Assembly (NCBI RefSeq): GCF_003007675.1
Contig: NZ_PXNP01000076.1
Coordinates: forward strand, 62,001 to 126,000
Reading direction: 5' to 3'
DNA from: Marinobacter fuscus
GTDB taxonomy: Bacteria > Pseudomonadota > Gammaproteobacteria > Pseudomonadales > Oleiphilaceae
DNA: 64,000 bases
In this document: piece after piece, positions 20,449 to 28,336 of the stretch
How the letters are laid out: each line of letters opens with the position of its first letter
Numbering within the stretch: the stretch's first letter is position 1
Notes under the pieces: model-generated
Seen by the model: only the letters and a program-made list of their open reading frames with translations
What the model was told of the DNA's origin: nothing
Database searches by the model: none
Position numbers and translations under genes: made by a program

Positions 20449-22605
20449 TCAATTTACCTGTACTACCGGAATCTCTTCCGGGTGGCCCGGCGCGTTATGG
20501 CCCCGGCGCTTGCCGCGTCGTTTCACGATCAGCGGCGGACACTTGTGATCATCGAAGTAGGTCATCTGGCAATCGAGGCAATAATGGCACTCCATGTAGT
20601 TGATCGTGCCGTCCGGGTGGATCGCTTGCACCTCGCATTCCTTATCGCACAGCCGGCAAGGGTTGCCGCATTCCTTGCGGCGTTTCAGCCAGTCGAATAC
20701 CCGCAGCTTGGTGGGCAGAGCCAGGGCTGCACCCAGTGGACACAAGTAGCGGCAATACACCTTGCGGGTAAAGATATTCACCACCAGCAACAACACCGCA
20801 TAGGTGACAAACGGCCAGCTGCGATCAAAATGCAGCGTGATGGAGGTCTTGAACGGCTCTACTTCCGCCAGCCGTTCGGCGGTGGCCATGGATTCCAGCG
20901 ATACACCAAACAACACCAGCAGAATGATGTACTTGATGGCCCACAGTCGCTCGTGCCAGGCAAACGGCACGGTGTACTGAGGCACCTTGAGCTTGCGGGC
21001 GATTTCGTTGATCAGCTCCTGCAGCGCACCAAACGGGCACAACCAGCCGCAGTACACCGCCCGCCCCCAGAGCAACACGATGCCAGCCACCACGGCCCAG
21101 AGTACAAACATGATCGGGTCGATCAGGAAGGTCTCCCACTTGAACCCGCTGATCAGACTGTTCACAAAGGTGAGCACGTTCACAATCGACAACTGGCCCA
21201 GAGCATACCAGCCGATAAAGAACAGGGTGTAGGTCAGGAAGGCGTGACGAATCCAGCGGGTTACCTTGGGCTTCTTCACCAGCCAGTCCTGGAAGAAAAG
21301 AATAAACAGCAACACTGCAATGCCCAGCCCAAGCACCACCACCTGGAACTGTTTTTGATACCAAACCTGTACCCACAGGGGCTGAGTTTCAAGCCACTCC
21401 TCTTCGGTCAGCACCGGCTCGGGGCGGGTGTAGTAAGTGTCTGGCAACTGGTATTCCAGCGGGAACACCTGGAATTCGCTGTCCAGTGGCCCGGTCTGAC
21501 GCTTGACGGTAAGCTCCAGCGTCCAGGGTGCGCCCGGGTCAAAGTTGTACTGTTGGCGCACAATGAAAATGGCCATTTCTGAGAACGACGGCATACCATC
21601 GGCGTAAACGTCACTCAGGCGGTAAAAGTCGAGATCCCGGAAGTTGAACGTGTCACCGAACTGGCGAATCTGCACCCGATCAAAGATACCGCCGCGCACA
21701 TAGCCGGAACCTTTGAAGGAGTATTCCCCGTTGGCCATCACAGCAATAGCATGCTCACCTTCTTTCAGCTCAGACATCAGCCACTGGTACTGGCTTTCGC
21801 CCAACAGGTTGCGGCCGATGGTCGGTGCATCCAGGTAACCGGCATAAAGATCAATCAGGACGTCGCCCCGCTCATCCGCATCGGCGGTTCCGATGCCCTC
21901 GGCGGGGGTGCCAACGAAAGAGTCATCCACCTGGCCCTTGGTCAGTATCAGGCGGCGCACCGAGCCGTCGCCGGTCAGCTCTTGCCAGTTCTTTTGCTGA
22001 AACTGATCCATCCTGACATTGGCCATGGGCGGACGGGTATTTTCGCCACCTTCAATCAGGCCGATTTCCACACCCACGCGGTGGGCGGTACGCATGATGA
22101 CTTCGTTGATCACCATCACGGTAACCGTAGCACCGGATAAGCCATCTACCGCCACCTTGCGTTCGGTGGAGGTTCCACCCACGGTAACCCGCTGATCCGC
22201 TTTCAGGCCGGTGTACTGGTCGGTGAAATCGTGCATCTTACTTTCGGGAATGCCCACCAGCAGGATGGGCTCATCGTGGTGAATCACCTTGGCACCCCGG
22301 ATTTCACCATGGGTATCCAGAACCACCATGGCATTCAGGGGCTTTCCGGAGTAGGCAGGGGTCTGCACGAAATCCAGCGACTGGTAGGCGTAACCCTTCA
22401 GTTCGTCACCGGCATAAAGCTGCTGAATCGCGCGATTGCCTTCCAGCGGCTGCAGCTCCGTCACCTCGGGAAAGGCGTTTTCGATGACTTGTCGCCCGGC
22501 AACGGGTTGATAGGAAGACAAGGGTTCTGCCGCAACGGAGGCCGCAAGTCCCATAAAAAGCAAACAGATAACAGTACGTAACGCAGTAGACACGCCGGCC
22601 CCCAT
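20449..22605 (-). CDS. nosR: NosR, membrane flavo-iron-sulfur protein for N2O reduction
   Basis: A 718-residue protein needed for nosZ expression and for electron supply to NosZ. After a signal peptide (to ASVAAEP) comes a periplasmic FMN-binding domain with the flavinylation region DGLSGATVTVMV. Transmembrane helices follow, with CxxxCP motifs CGWLCPFG and CRYLCPLG. A cytoplasmic ferredoxin-like part includes CRLCDKEC and CHYCLDC. The start is uncertain: ATG 22605 lacks a clear ribosome binding site, and GTG at 22593 after GGGGG is an alternative. Confidence 0.96.
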   Translation of the reverse strand: MGAGVSTALRTVICLLFMGLAASVAAEPLSSYQPVAGRQVIENAFPEVTELQPLEGNRAIQQLYAGDELKGYAYQSLDFVQTPAYSGKPLNAMVVLDTHGEIRGAKVIHHDEPILLVGIPESKMHDFTDQYTGLKADQRVTVGGTSTERKVAVDGLSGATVTVMVINEVIMRTAHRVGVEIGLIEGGENTRPPMANVRMDQFQQKNWQELTGDGSVRRLILTKGQVDDSFVGTPAEGIGTADADERGDVLIDLYAGYLDAPTIGRNLLGESQYQWLMSELKEGEHAIAVMANGEYSFKGSGYVRGGIFDRVQIRQFGDTFNFRDLDFYRLSDVYADGMPSFSEMAIFIVRQQYNFDPGAPWTLELTVKRQTGPLDSEFQVFPLEYQLPDTYYTRPEPVLTEEEWLETQPLWVQVWYQKQFQVVVLGLGIAVLLFILFFQDWLVKKPKVTRWIRHAFLTYTLFFIGWYALGQLSIVNVLTFVNSLISGFKWETFLIDPIMFVLWAVVAGIVLLWGRAVYCGWLCPFGALQELINEIARKLKVPQYTVPFAWHERLWAIKYIILLVLFGVSLESMATAERLAEVEPFKTSITLHFDRSWPFVTYAVLLLVVNIFTRKVYCRYLCPLGAALALPTKLRVFDWLKRRKECGNPCRLCDKECEVQAIHPDGTINYMECHYCLDCQMTYFDDHKCPPLIVKRRGKRRGHNAPGHPEEIPVVQVN

Positions 22606-22638
22606 ATACGATGAAGCAACAACTAGGGTGGTTCAATT

Positions 22639-22652
22639 GTGATGAAAGTCAA
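22639..22652 (-). promoter_or_regulatory. Weak FNR/DNR-like box upstream of nosR
   Basis: On the minus strand this reads TTGACTTTCATCAC, matching TTGA and ATCA of TTGATN4ATCAA with one mismatch in each half-site. Its centre is about 40 bp from the annotated nosR ATG. That would place a class II transcription start almost at the codon, so either the start codon or the box is misassigned. Confidence 0.35.
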
Positions 22653-22697
22653 ATACCTCTAAGAGGATATAGCGCGCGAGGCACACGCGCTTTGAGG

Positions 22698-23099
22698 TCA
22701 GTCAAGGCTGATGGCCTGGCCCTGACTATTCAGAGGAAGATAGTTGCCCAGGTGCCCCATGCGGATGCTCTCCACCATCATGGTCATGGGCTGCTGAGCT
22801 TCATCGCTGGAGGGCACGATCCCGCCCCGGCCGGACATGGCGGCAACAAACACCATATCCCAGTCCTGCCCGGTTTCCCGGGACTCTTCAACAAGCTGCT
22901 CAAAACGAGACACTTCCTCGGGCGTCTTGTCGACACAGATTACGGGTGTCAGCGCACCGCCTTCACCCCGTTCAAACGCGGCACGCTCTTCGGCTGAGGC
23001 ATCGTCCGGCAGTTCTGCTTTGCAGAACACGAACAGAAAACGCTGAGGCTCAGGCTCTTCCCGACTGGCCTGCACAAGATCCTGATAACTGCTGATCAT
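22698..23099 (-). CDS. Conserved protein of nos clusters, function unknown
   Basis: A 133-residue soluble protein beginning MISSYQDLVQASREEPEPQR and containing a short acidic linker (DDASAEERAAFERGEGG) and VFVAAMSGRGG. From memory similar proteins occur beside nosR in Pseudomonas and Marinobacter, and are sometimes mislabelled ribonucleotide reductase subunit; no such motif is visible. It lies between dnr and nosR on the same strand, 55 bp after dnr and 92 bp before nosR. No signal peptide or membrane segment is seen. A role in nos expression or assembly is a guess. Confidence 0.75.
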   Translation of the reverse strand: MISSYQDLVQASREEPEPQRFLFVFCKAELPDDASAEERAAFERGEGGALTPVICVDKTPEEVSRFEQLVEESRETGQDWDMVFVAAMSGRGGIVPSSDEAQQPMTMMVESIRMGHLGNYLPLNSQGQAISLD

Positions 23100-23154
23100 G
23101 ACTATCCCCTGGACATCAAGGCTTTAAAAAGCGGGCCCGAAGGCCCGGCACGGT

Positions 23155-23904
23155 TTATTGGCTGATGGACATCAACCGTTGGGGGTCTGATATAAAGAGT
23201 TTGCTTCGGTTCACACGAATCAGATTATTGGATTTCAGGTCGGCGAGAATCCGTGAAAAGGTTTCGGGCTGCATGGCAAGGCGCGAGGCCACCAGGCATT
23301 TGGGCAGCGGCAATTCCACCTCACCGCCCTTTTCGGCACCTTCCGGCAGCAAATCGATCAGATAACGTATCAACCGGTCGCGGGCATTCTGCACGGTCAT
23401 GATTTCAAGATCGTGGAAACGGGTAACCGCCCGCTTGGCATAATGGCTGAGGGCGGCCTGGGCGTATTCCGGGTGCTTATCGAGCAGATCCCGGTAGGCT
23501 TTCACCGGAATCATCAACACTTCACTGGATTTCAGGGCTTCGGCATAACAGGCGTACTGGGGGGGATCGGCGTAAATCATCACTTCCGCAAAGCAGTCGC
23601 CCGGTGCAATGCTGTCCAGGGTTCTGTCGACACCCGAGGAGTCCAGGCGATACAACCGCAACCGGCCAGAAATCACGAAAAAGAAGTGATGAGCTGGCAT
23701 GTCCTGGCGGTAAAGCAACTGGTGGTGGCCCAGCCGCAGTCTTCGGGACTGCTGGATCAGGCTCTCCAGATCCTTGGCGCGCAGGCTCTGAAAAAGCGCA
23801 TGACTGCGCAGGGCTTGCAGGCTGTCTTCTTCATCCAGTGGCTTGTTGATGGCTACCAGGACGGGTTTGGTGTAACGCTGTTCTGCGGCTTGTGTCATGG
23901 CCAT
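23155..23904 (-). CDS. dnr: DNR-type CRP/FNR regulator
   Basis: A 249-residue regulator with an N-terminal cyclic-nucleotide-type sensor fold, a dimer helix and a C-terminal winged helix. The recognition helix contains ETFSRIL, so the E..SR residues that read TTGAT half-sites are present. The N-terminus has no cysteines, which excludes an oxygen-sensing FNR/ANR cluster and points to the haem-type NO sensor DNR. It sits between nar and nos genes. An FNR-type box lies 114 bp upstream, so ANR or DNR itself may control it. Confidence 0.88.
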   Translation of the reverse strand: MAMTQAAEQRYTKPVLVAINKPLDEEDSLQALRSHALFQSLRAKDLESLIQQSRRLRLGHHQLLYRQDMPAHHFFFVISGRLRLYRLDSSGVDRTLDSIAPGDCFAEVMIYADPPQYACYAEALKSSEVLMIPVKAYRDLLDKHPEYAQAALSHYAKRAVTRFHDLEIMTVQNARDRLIRYLIDLLPEGAEKGGEVELPLPKCLVASRLAMQPETFSRILADLKSNNLIRVNRSKLFISDPQRLMSISQ

Positions 23905-24017
23905 GGGTGTATCCCCTGTGCATATTCATGCATTCCAAATCTTGATTTAATAGTAGAAGGATACAAATGAAAAATCGCTCCCCCGATGGGGGTATTCTTT
24001 CGGTTATTACTGAGTAA

Positions 24018-24031
24018 TTGATCTAACTCAA
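24018..24031 (-). promoter_or_regulatory. FNR/DNR box upstream of dnr
   Basis: TTGATCTAACTCAA matches TTGATN4ATCAA except for one base. Centred near 24024.5, it would place a class II start about 23983, with AGAATA at the expected -10 position and dnr 79 bp further on. Confidence 0.65.
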
Positions 24032-24182
24032 TTCACGGAAGGCTTGTCGAACCCATGCTCGCCAGGCTCAACAACCTTTTAAAACTCGGGGAAACCCTGC
24101 GGAAGCAACGGGCTGGCCTTATAAAGCACGCTGTGAGTGCCGCCGTGGCACCACGCGGTTTTGTGAGCACAACCCGTTGCTT

Positions 24183-24989
24183 TTACTGCATTAATGGTGA
24201 ATCCGGCAGCTCCAGATCCACACCTTCCACGCCGGTGTCGGCGGCCAGAACCTGCAAATACTGGCGCAATGCCCGGCGGGTGACGCTTTCGCTCAGATAC
24301 TGGCGAATCTGCGGTTTTACGTGTTCATAGGGCAACGGCTCACCATCGATCCGCTGATCAACCCGGACAATATGCCAGCCGTAGCGGCTTTCAATCAGCT
24401 CCGGGTTCAGGCCTTCCTGCAGCGTCAGCACGGGGCGCTCGAACTCCTCGACCGTCTGGCCCTTGCTGATCTGGCCAAGGCTACCGCCCTGATGGCGGGA
24501 TTCGCAGGCCGAATACTGCTTGGCCATATCGTCAAACCTTGCACGGCCGTCGAGCAGGGCCGACAAAATCTGCCGTCCGGCGTCTTCCTGGCGAATCCGC
24601 TCTTCCACGTCGTCCGGGGCAGCGGCCAACAGAATGTGGCTGACGGCCATCAGGGTCGGGCTGCAGAACCGGCCCGGGTTGGCCGCGTAAAAGCGTTCGC
24701 AGTCCTGCTCGCTGGGGTCGGGAACGCCCAGTTCCATTTCCAGTACCCGGGCGATCCGCTGTTCTTCGTCGTCAATGCTGTCAAGGTTCAGGCGGCTGGC
24801 CTGCTGCAGCAACAACTCCCGGAGTACCAGGCTCTTGGCTGCGTTGTGCCAGGCATCGGCCAGCTCTTCGGCCGGGTGATGCTGCATTTCCCGGGCAATG
24901 TCGTCCTCGTGTATGAGGGTGTCGCCGACATACACGGGTGGAAACTGATTTCTGGGTTTACCGGCTTCGCCGGTGGGAATAAGTTGCAT
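24183..24989 (-). CDS. Parvulin-type peptidyl-prolyl isomerase of the nar operon
   Basis: A 268-residue protein with a helical N-terminal region and a parvulin domain in the second half. Parvulin features are SHILLAA, the CESRHQGGSLGQI loop and RYGWHIVRVD. Such genes commonly follow narI in Pseudomonas-type nar operons and presumably help fold nitrate reductase. There is no signal peptide, so it acts in the cytoplasm. I chose ATG 24989, preceded by GGAGG at the right distance. An ATG at 25013 is possible, and the longer frame runs into repeat DNA. Confidence 0.85.
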   Translation of the reverse strand: MQLIPTGEAGKPRNQFPPVYVGDTLIHEDDIAREMQHHPAEELADAWHNAAKSLVLRELLLQQASRLNLDSIDDEEQRIARVLEMELGVPDPSEQDCERFYAANPGRFCSPTLMAVSHILLAAAPDDVEERIRQEDAGRQILSALLDGRARFDDMAKQYSACESRHQGGSLGQISKGQTVEEFERPVLTLQEGLNPELIESRYGWHIVRVDQRIDGEPLPYEHVKPQIRQYLSESVTRRALRQYLQVLAADTGVEGVDLELPDSPLMQ

Positions 24990-25017
24990 GGTATCAACCT
25001 CCGGAACTGTCATCGTT

Positions 25018-25294
25018 TCCCCCTCTCCCCCAACCCCTCTCCCGCAAGGGGAGAGGGGGGCCCTGACCTGCGAGAGTCGCAACACCTGTCTCTCTCCTAC
25101 CGCAGAGAGGTGATCAATCATCACATCAGCGTTCAGGGTTTTGCCCCCTCTCTCTCAGGGGGGAGGGGAGCCCTGACCTGCGAGAGTCGCAACACCTGTC
25201 TCTCTCCTACCGAAGAGAGCCGATCAATCATCACCAACGCTCAGTGTTTTGCTCCCCTCTCCCCTTGCGGGAGAGGGGCCGGGGGAGAGGGGGA
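25018..25294. repeat. Composite repeat element between narI and the PPIase gene
   Basis: About 40-bp terminal inverted repeats lie at 25018-25058 and 25254-25294, with an exact 25-bp core at 25034-25058 and 25254-25278. Each arm is itself a CT/GA-rich hairpin. Between them a segment is directly repeated with a 110-bp period (25061-25145 and 25171-25253), identical for its first 43 bases. No gene lies in this 319-bp gap. The CCCCTCTCCC...GGGAGAGGGG motif resembles widely dispersed intergenic repeats of proteobacteria. Confidence 0.85.
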
Positions 25295-25308
25295 GGGAGC
25301 GTTTATCC

Positions 25309-25989
25309 TCAGGCCCGCTTACGGACCACCTGGTACTTACGCCCGAAGTATTCCACCGGCACGCTGAGCATATGCACCAGGCGGGTGAACGGGAAGAGCA
25401 CGAAGATGGTCAACCCCAGGAAGATGTGGGTCTTGTAGATCCAGTGCACATCGGCGATGTATCCGGCGATGCTGGAGCCTTCCAGGGTAAACACGCCCTG
25501 CGCCCAGGCGGAGAACTTGAGCATGGTGCTGCCATCCAGGTGCCCGAGGGTGGGCAGAATGGTGAGCATGCCCAGTACCAGCTGAACCACCAGGATAATG
25601 ATGATCATGTTATCGGCAAAGGTGCTGCTGGCCTGTACCCGGGGGTCGGTCATACGGCGCCAGGCAAGCATGCCGCCACCAATGATGGCCATGATGCCGG
25701 CAATACCACCCACCAGAATCGCCATCACCTGTTTCTGGCCCGGGGTGATAATCCACTCATAGGCCCAGTGCGGTGTAAGCAGGCCAACCAGGTGGCCAAA
25801 GAAGATCACCAGTACGCCCACGTGGAACAGTACCGAAGCCATCACCATGTTTTTCTTGCGCAGCATCTGGCTGGAATGCGCCTTCCAGGTGAACTGGCCA
25901 TGGTCGTAACGTGCCCAGGTACCGACAAACAGCACAACCAGGGCGACATAAGGGTAGATGCCAAAAAGCAGTGTATTGATATAGGACAT
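25309..25989 (-). CDS. narI: Respiratory nitrate reductase gamma subunit NarI
   Basis: A 226-residue di-haem cytochrome b membrane anchor with five transmembrane helices. It oxidises quinol and passes electrons to NarH. The family features are the N-terminal NTLLFGIYPYVAL, His-containing helices (for example LFHVGVLVIFFGHLVG) and the C-terminal KTHIFLGLTIFVLFPFTRLVH. It follows narJ by 18 bp. The repeat element begins 15 bp beyond its stop. Confidence 0.97.
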   Translation of the reverse strand: MSYINTLLFGIYPYVALVVLFVGTWARYDHGQFTWKAHSSQMLRKKNMVMASVLFHVGVLVIFFGHLVGLLTPHWAYEWIITPGQKQVMAILVGGIAGIMAIIGGGMLAWRRMTDPRVQASSTFADNMIIIILVVQLVLGMLTILPTLGHLDGSTMLKFSAWAQGVFTLEGSSIAGYIADVHWIYKTHIFLGLTIFVLFPFTRLVHMLSVPVEYFGRKYQVVRKRA

Positions 25990-26007
25990 AATATTTCCTC
26001 CTGCGCC

Positions 26008-26748
26008 TCAGGCGCGCCCGGCCGGACGGGGCGTGGCGTCTGTCATCAGCTGGTCACTCAGGTGAATGGTCTGGGTTTGTTCCAGTTCGCGGCGGCGCTG
26101 GCCGACAACACCGCCGGTGCTGCAGGAGCTGCCCTGGTCGTCGACAAACTTCACCATTTCCTCTTCCCACACCTTGTCCAGGGCCTCTGGCGTATCGTCG
26201 CGCTCTTCCGAAGCGACAATCTGGGCCAGTTCCTGGCGGTCGGTCTTGCGGCCCGAGAGCACCAGCAAGGCATCCATCACCACGTGGTAGAAGCTTTCCC
26301 GCTGATACAAGCGCTCGCCCAACAGGCCAAGAATATGGTGGATATCCTCCAGCCAGTTACGGATCTCATCCCAGGGCCGGGTGGACAGGTATTCCAGGAA
26401 CAGCGGCAGGTAATCCGGCAATTCCTTGGCATCAATTTCCAGGCCATTGGCGCGGTATTGTTCCATCAGATCCACCATCGCCTGGCCCCGATCCCGGGAT
26501 TCGCCGTGCACGTGCTCGAACAACAGCAACGAGGTTGCACGCCCTTTGTCGAACAGCCCCACATAGCTTTCCTGCATATCCAGCAAGTCGGAGTCGCACA
26601 GCGTTTCCACGCAACGAAGCAACTGCTCCTTGTTCTGTCCGGGCAGCCGTGTGTCTTCCAGCACGGCGGCCACCAGTGCATCGCGGGACTGCTGCAGGTC
26701 TTCGGTGGGGTACTCGAGTACCCGCGCCAACACTTTCAGTAATTGCAT
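26008..26748 (-). CDS. narJ: Nitrate reductase chaperone NarJ
   Basis: A 246-residue cytoplasmic chaperone that holds NarGH until molybdenum cofactor insertion. It is an all-helical TorD-fold protein, with the NarJ segments LEYPTEDL and ESYVGLFDKGRATSLLLFEHVHGES. The start at 26748 follows a strong AGGAGG and leaves 10 bp after narH; the longer frame overlaps narH. The C-terminal tail beyond residue 200 (SCSTGG, then RRELEQTQ) is the variable part of the family. Confidence 0.95.
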   Translation of the reverse strand: MQLLKVLARVLEYPTEDLQQSRDALVAAVLEDTRLPGQNKEQLLRCVETLCDSDLLDMQESYVGLFDKGRATSLLLFEHVHGESRDRGQAMVDLMEQYRANGLEIDAKELPDYLPLFLEYLSTRPWDEIRNWLEDIHHILGLLGERLYQRESFYHVVMDALLVLSGRKTDRQELAQIVASEERDDTPEALDKVWEEEMVKFVDDQGSSCSTGGVVGQRRRELEQTQTIHLSDQLMTDATPRPAGRA

Positions 26749-26758
26749 GTCAGCCTCC

Positions 26759-28336
26759 TTAATCCTGCAGCTGTTTCGGGTCAACCTGCTTCACGGTCGC
26801 CAATTTGCTGACCATACTGGTGGTCTGCTTCTTGCCGCCGAACAGGCTGAACTCACTGTCGCCACCACTGCAGCCGTCGCCGAAGCTGAAGCCACAACCG
26901 CCGCGCTCACCGAAGGCGTCTGCATCCGGGAACGCTTCCTTGGCCAGCTCACGATGGCTGGTGGGAATCACAAAGCGATCTTCATAGTTGGCGATGGCCA
27001 GGTAACGGTACATTTCATCGGCCTGCTCTTTGGTCAGACCACACTCCTCGAGGGCGCGCAGGTCTTCCCTGCCCTCCACGGTTTCGGCGCGCTTGTACAA
27101 ACGCATGGCCATGATCCGCTTGAGGGCGAGAACGATGGGTTTTTCGTCACCGGCAGTCAGCAGGTTCGCCAGATACTTCACCGGAATCCGCAGGCTTTCG
27201 ATCTTCGGCAGTACGCCGTCGAACTCCACCTTGCCGGCTTCCGCCGCCGATTGGATCGGGCTCAGGGGCGGCACGTACCAGACCATCGGCAGGGTACGGT
27301 ATTCCGGGTGCAGCGGCAGGGCCAGCTTCCAGTCCACCGCCATCTTGTACACCGGGCTTTGCTGGGCGGCTTCGATCACGTTCATCGGAATGCCATCTTT
27401 CTTCGCCTGCTCGATCACTTTCGGGTCGAACGGGTCGAGGAAGATTTCCAGCTGCTTCTCGTACAGCTCGTGCTCGCCCGGGGCGCTGGCGACTTCTTCA
27501 ATGCGGTCGGCATCGTACAACAGCACGCCCAGGTAGCGAATCCGGCCAACGCAGGTCTCGGAACAGACCGTCGGCATACCGGCTTCAATGCGTGGGTAGC
27601 AGAAAATACACTTCTCGGACTTGCCGGTTTTCCAGTTGAAGTAGATCTTCTTGTACGGGCAGCCGGAGACACACATCCGCCAGCCACGACACTTGTCCTG
27701 GTCGATCAGAACAATGCCGTCTTCTTCCCGCTTGTAGATGGCGCCACTGGGGCAAGCGGCAACACAGGCCGGGTTCAGGCAGTGCTCGCACAGGCGCGGC
27801 AGATACATCATGAAGGTGTTTTCAAACTGGCCGTAGATGTCTGCCTGCACCTGGTCAAAGTTCTTGTCTTTGCGGCGCTTGGCAAACTCGGTGCCCAGGA
27901 TTTCTTCCCAGTTCGGGCCCCATTCAATTTTCTTCATACGCTGGCCGGAGATCAGCGAGCGGGGACGGGCAATCGGCTGGTGCTTACTGTCCGGCGCTTT
28001 GTGTAAATGCTGATAGTCGAAGTCAAACGGCTCGTAATAATCGTCGATTTCCGGCAGATCCGGGTTGGCGAAGATGTTCGCCAGTACCCGGAACTTGCCA
28101 CCAATGCGCGGCTTGATCTTGCCGGAGCTGTCGCGCATCCAGCCGCCTTTCCACTTGTCCTGGTTCTCCCACTCTTTCGGGTAGCCAATACCGGGTTTGG
28201 TTTCAACGTTGTTGAACCAGGCGTATTCCATGCCTTCGCGGCTTGTCCAGACGTTTTTGCAGGTGACCGAACAGGTGTGGCAGCCAATGCACTTGTCCAG
28301 GTTCAGTACCATGCCGACTTGGGAACGGATTTTCAT
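26759..28336 (-). CDS. narH: Nitrate reductase beta subunit NarH
   Basis: A 525-residue iron-sulfur subunit carrying three [4Fe-4S] and one [3Fe-4S] cluster. Cysteine groups are CIGCHTCSVTC near the N-terminus, CEHCLNPACVAAC, CRGWRMCVSGCPYKK (Trp in place of one Cys, as in NarH) and CIFCYPRIEAGMPTVCSETC. The C-terminal region has a short CGFSFGDGCSGG stretch. It overlaps narG by 4 bp. Confidence 0.98.
   Translation of the reverse strand: MKIRSQVGMVLNLDKCIGCHTCSVTCKNVWTSREGMEYAWFNNVETKPGIGYPKEWENQDKWKGGWMRDSSGKIKPRIGGKFRVLANIFANPDLPEIDDYYEPFDFDYQHLHKAPDSKHQPIARPRSLISGQRMKKIEWGPNWEEILGTEFAKRRKDKNFDQVQADIYGQFENTFMMYLPRLCEHCLNPACVAACPSGAIYKREEDGIVLIDQDKCRGWRMCVSGCPYKKIYFNWKTGKSEKCIFCYPRIEAGMPTVCSETCVGRIRYLGVLLYDADRIEEVASAPGEHELYEKQLEIFLDPFDPKVIEQAKKDGIPMNVIEAAQQSPVYKMAVDWKLALPLHPEYRTLPMVWYVPPLSPIQSAAEAGKVEFDGVLPKIESLRIPVKYLANLLTAGDEKPIVLALKRIMAMRLYKRAETVEGREDLRALEECGLTKEQADEMYRYLAIANYEDRFVIPTSHRELAKEAFPDADAFGERGGCGFSFGDGCSGGDSEFSLFGGKKQTTSMVSKLATVKQVDPKQLQD

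Noticed and set aside
19408..21582. A 724-codon plus-strand open frame opposite nosZ and nosR
   Set aside because: It is the antisense of two certain genes and reads as low-complexity His/Gln/Val-rich protein with no family match. It is a GC-skew shadow.
24055..24330. A possible 91-residue plus-strand gene between dnr and the PPIase gene
   Set aside because: It runs into the antisense of the PPIase gene. The FNR box nearby is placed for dnr rather than for this frame.
25061..25253. Direct repeats resembling a small CRISPR array
   Set aside because: There are only two long copies, 85 bp each, with no spacers of regular length and no cas genes.
25249..26742. A 497-codon plus-strand open frame opposite narI and narJ
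   Set aside because: It starts inside the repeat element and mirrors narIJ; no recognisable domain.
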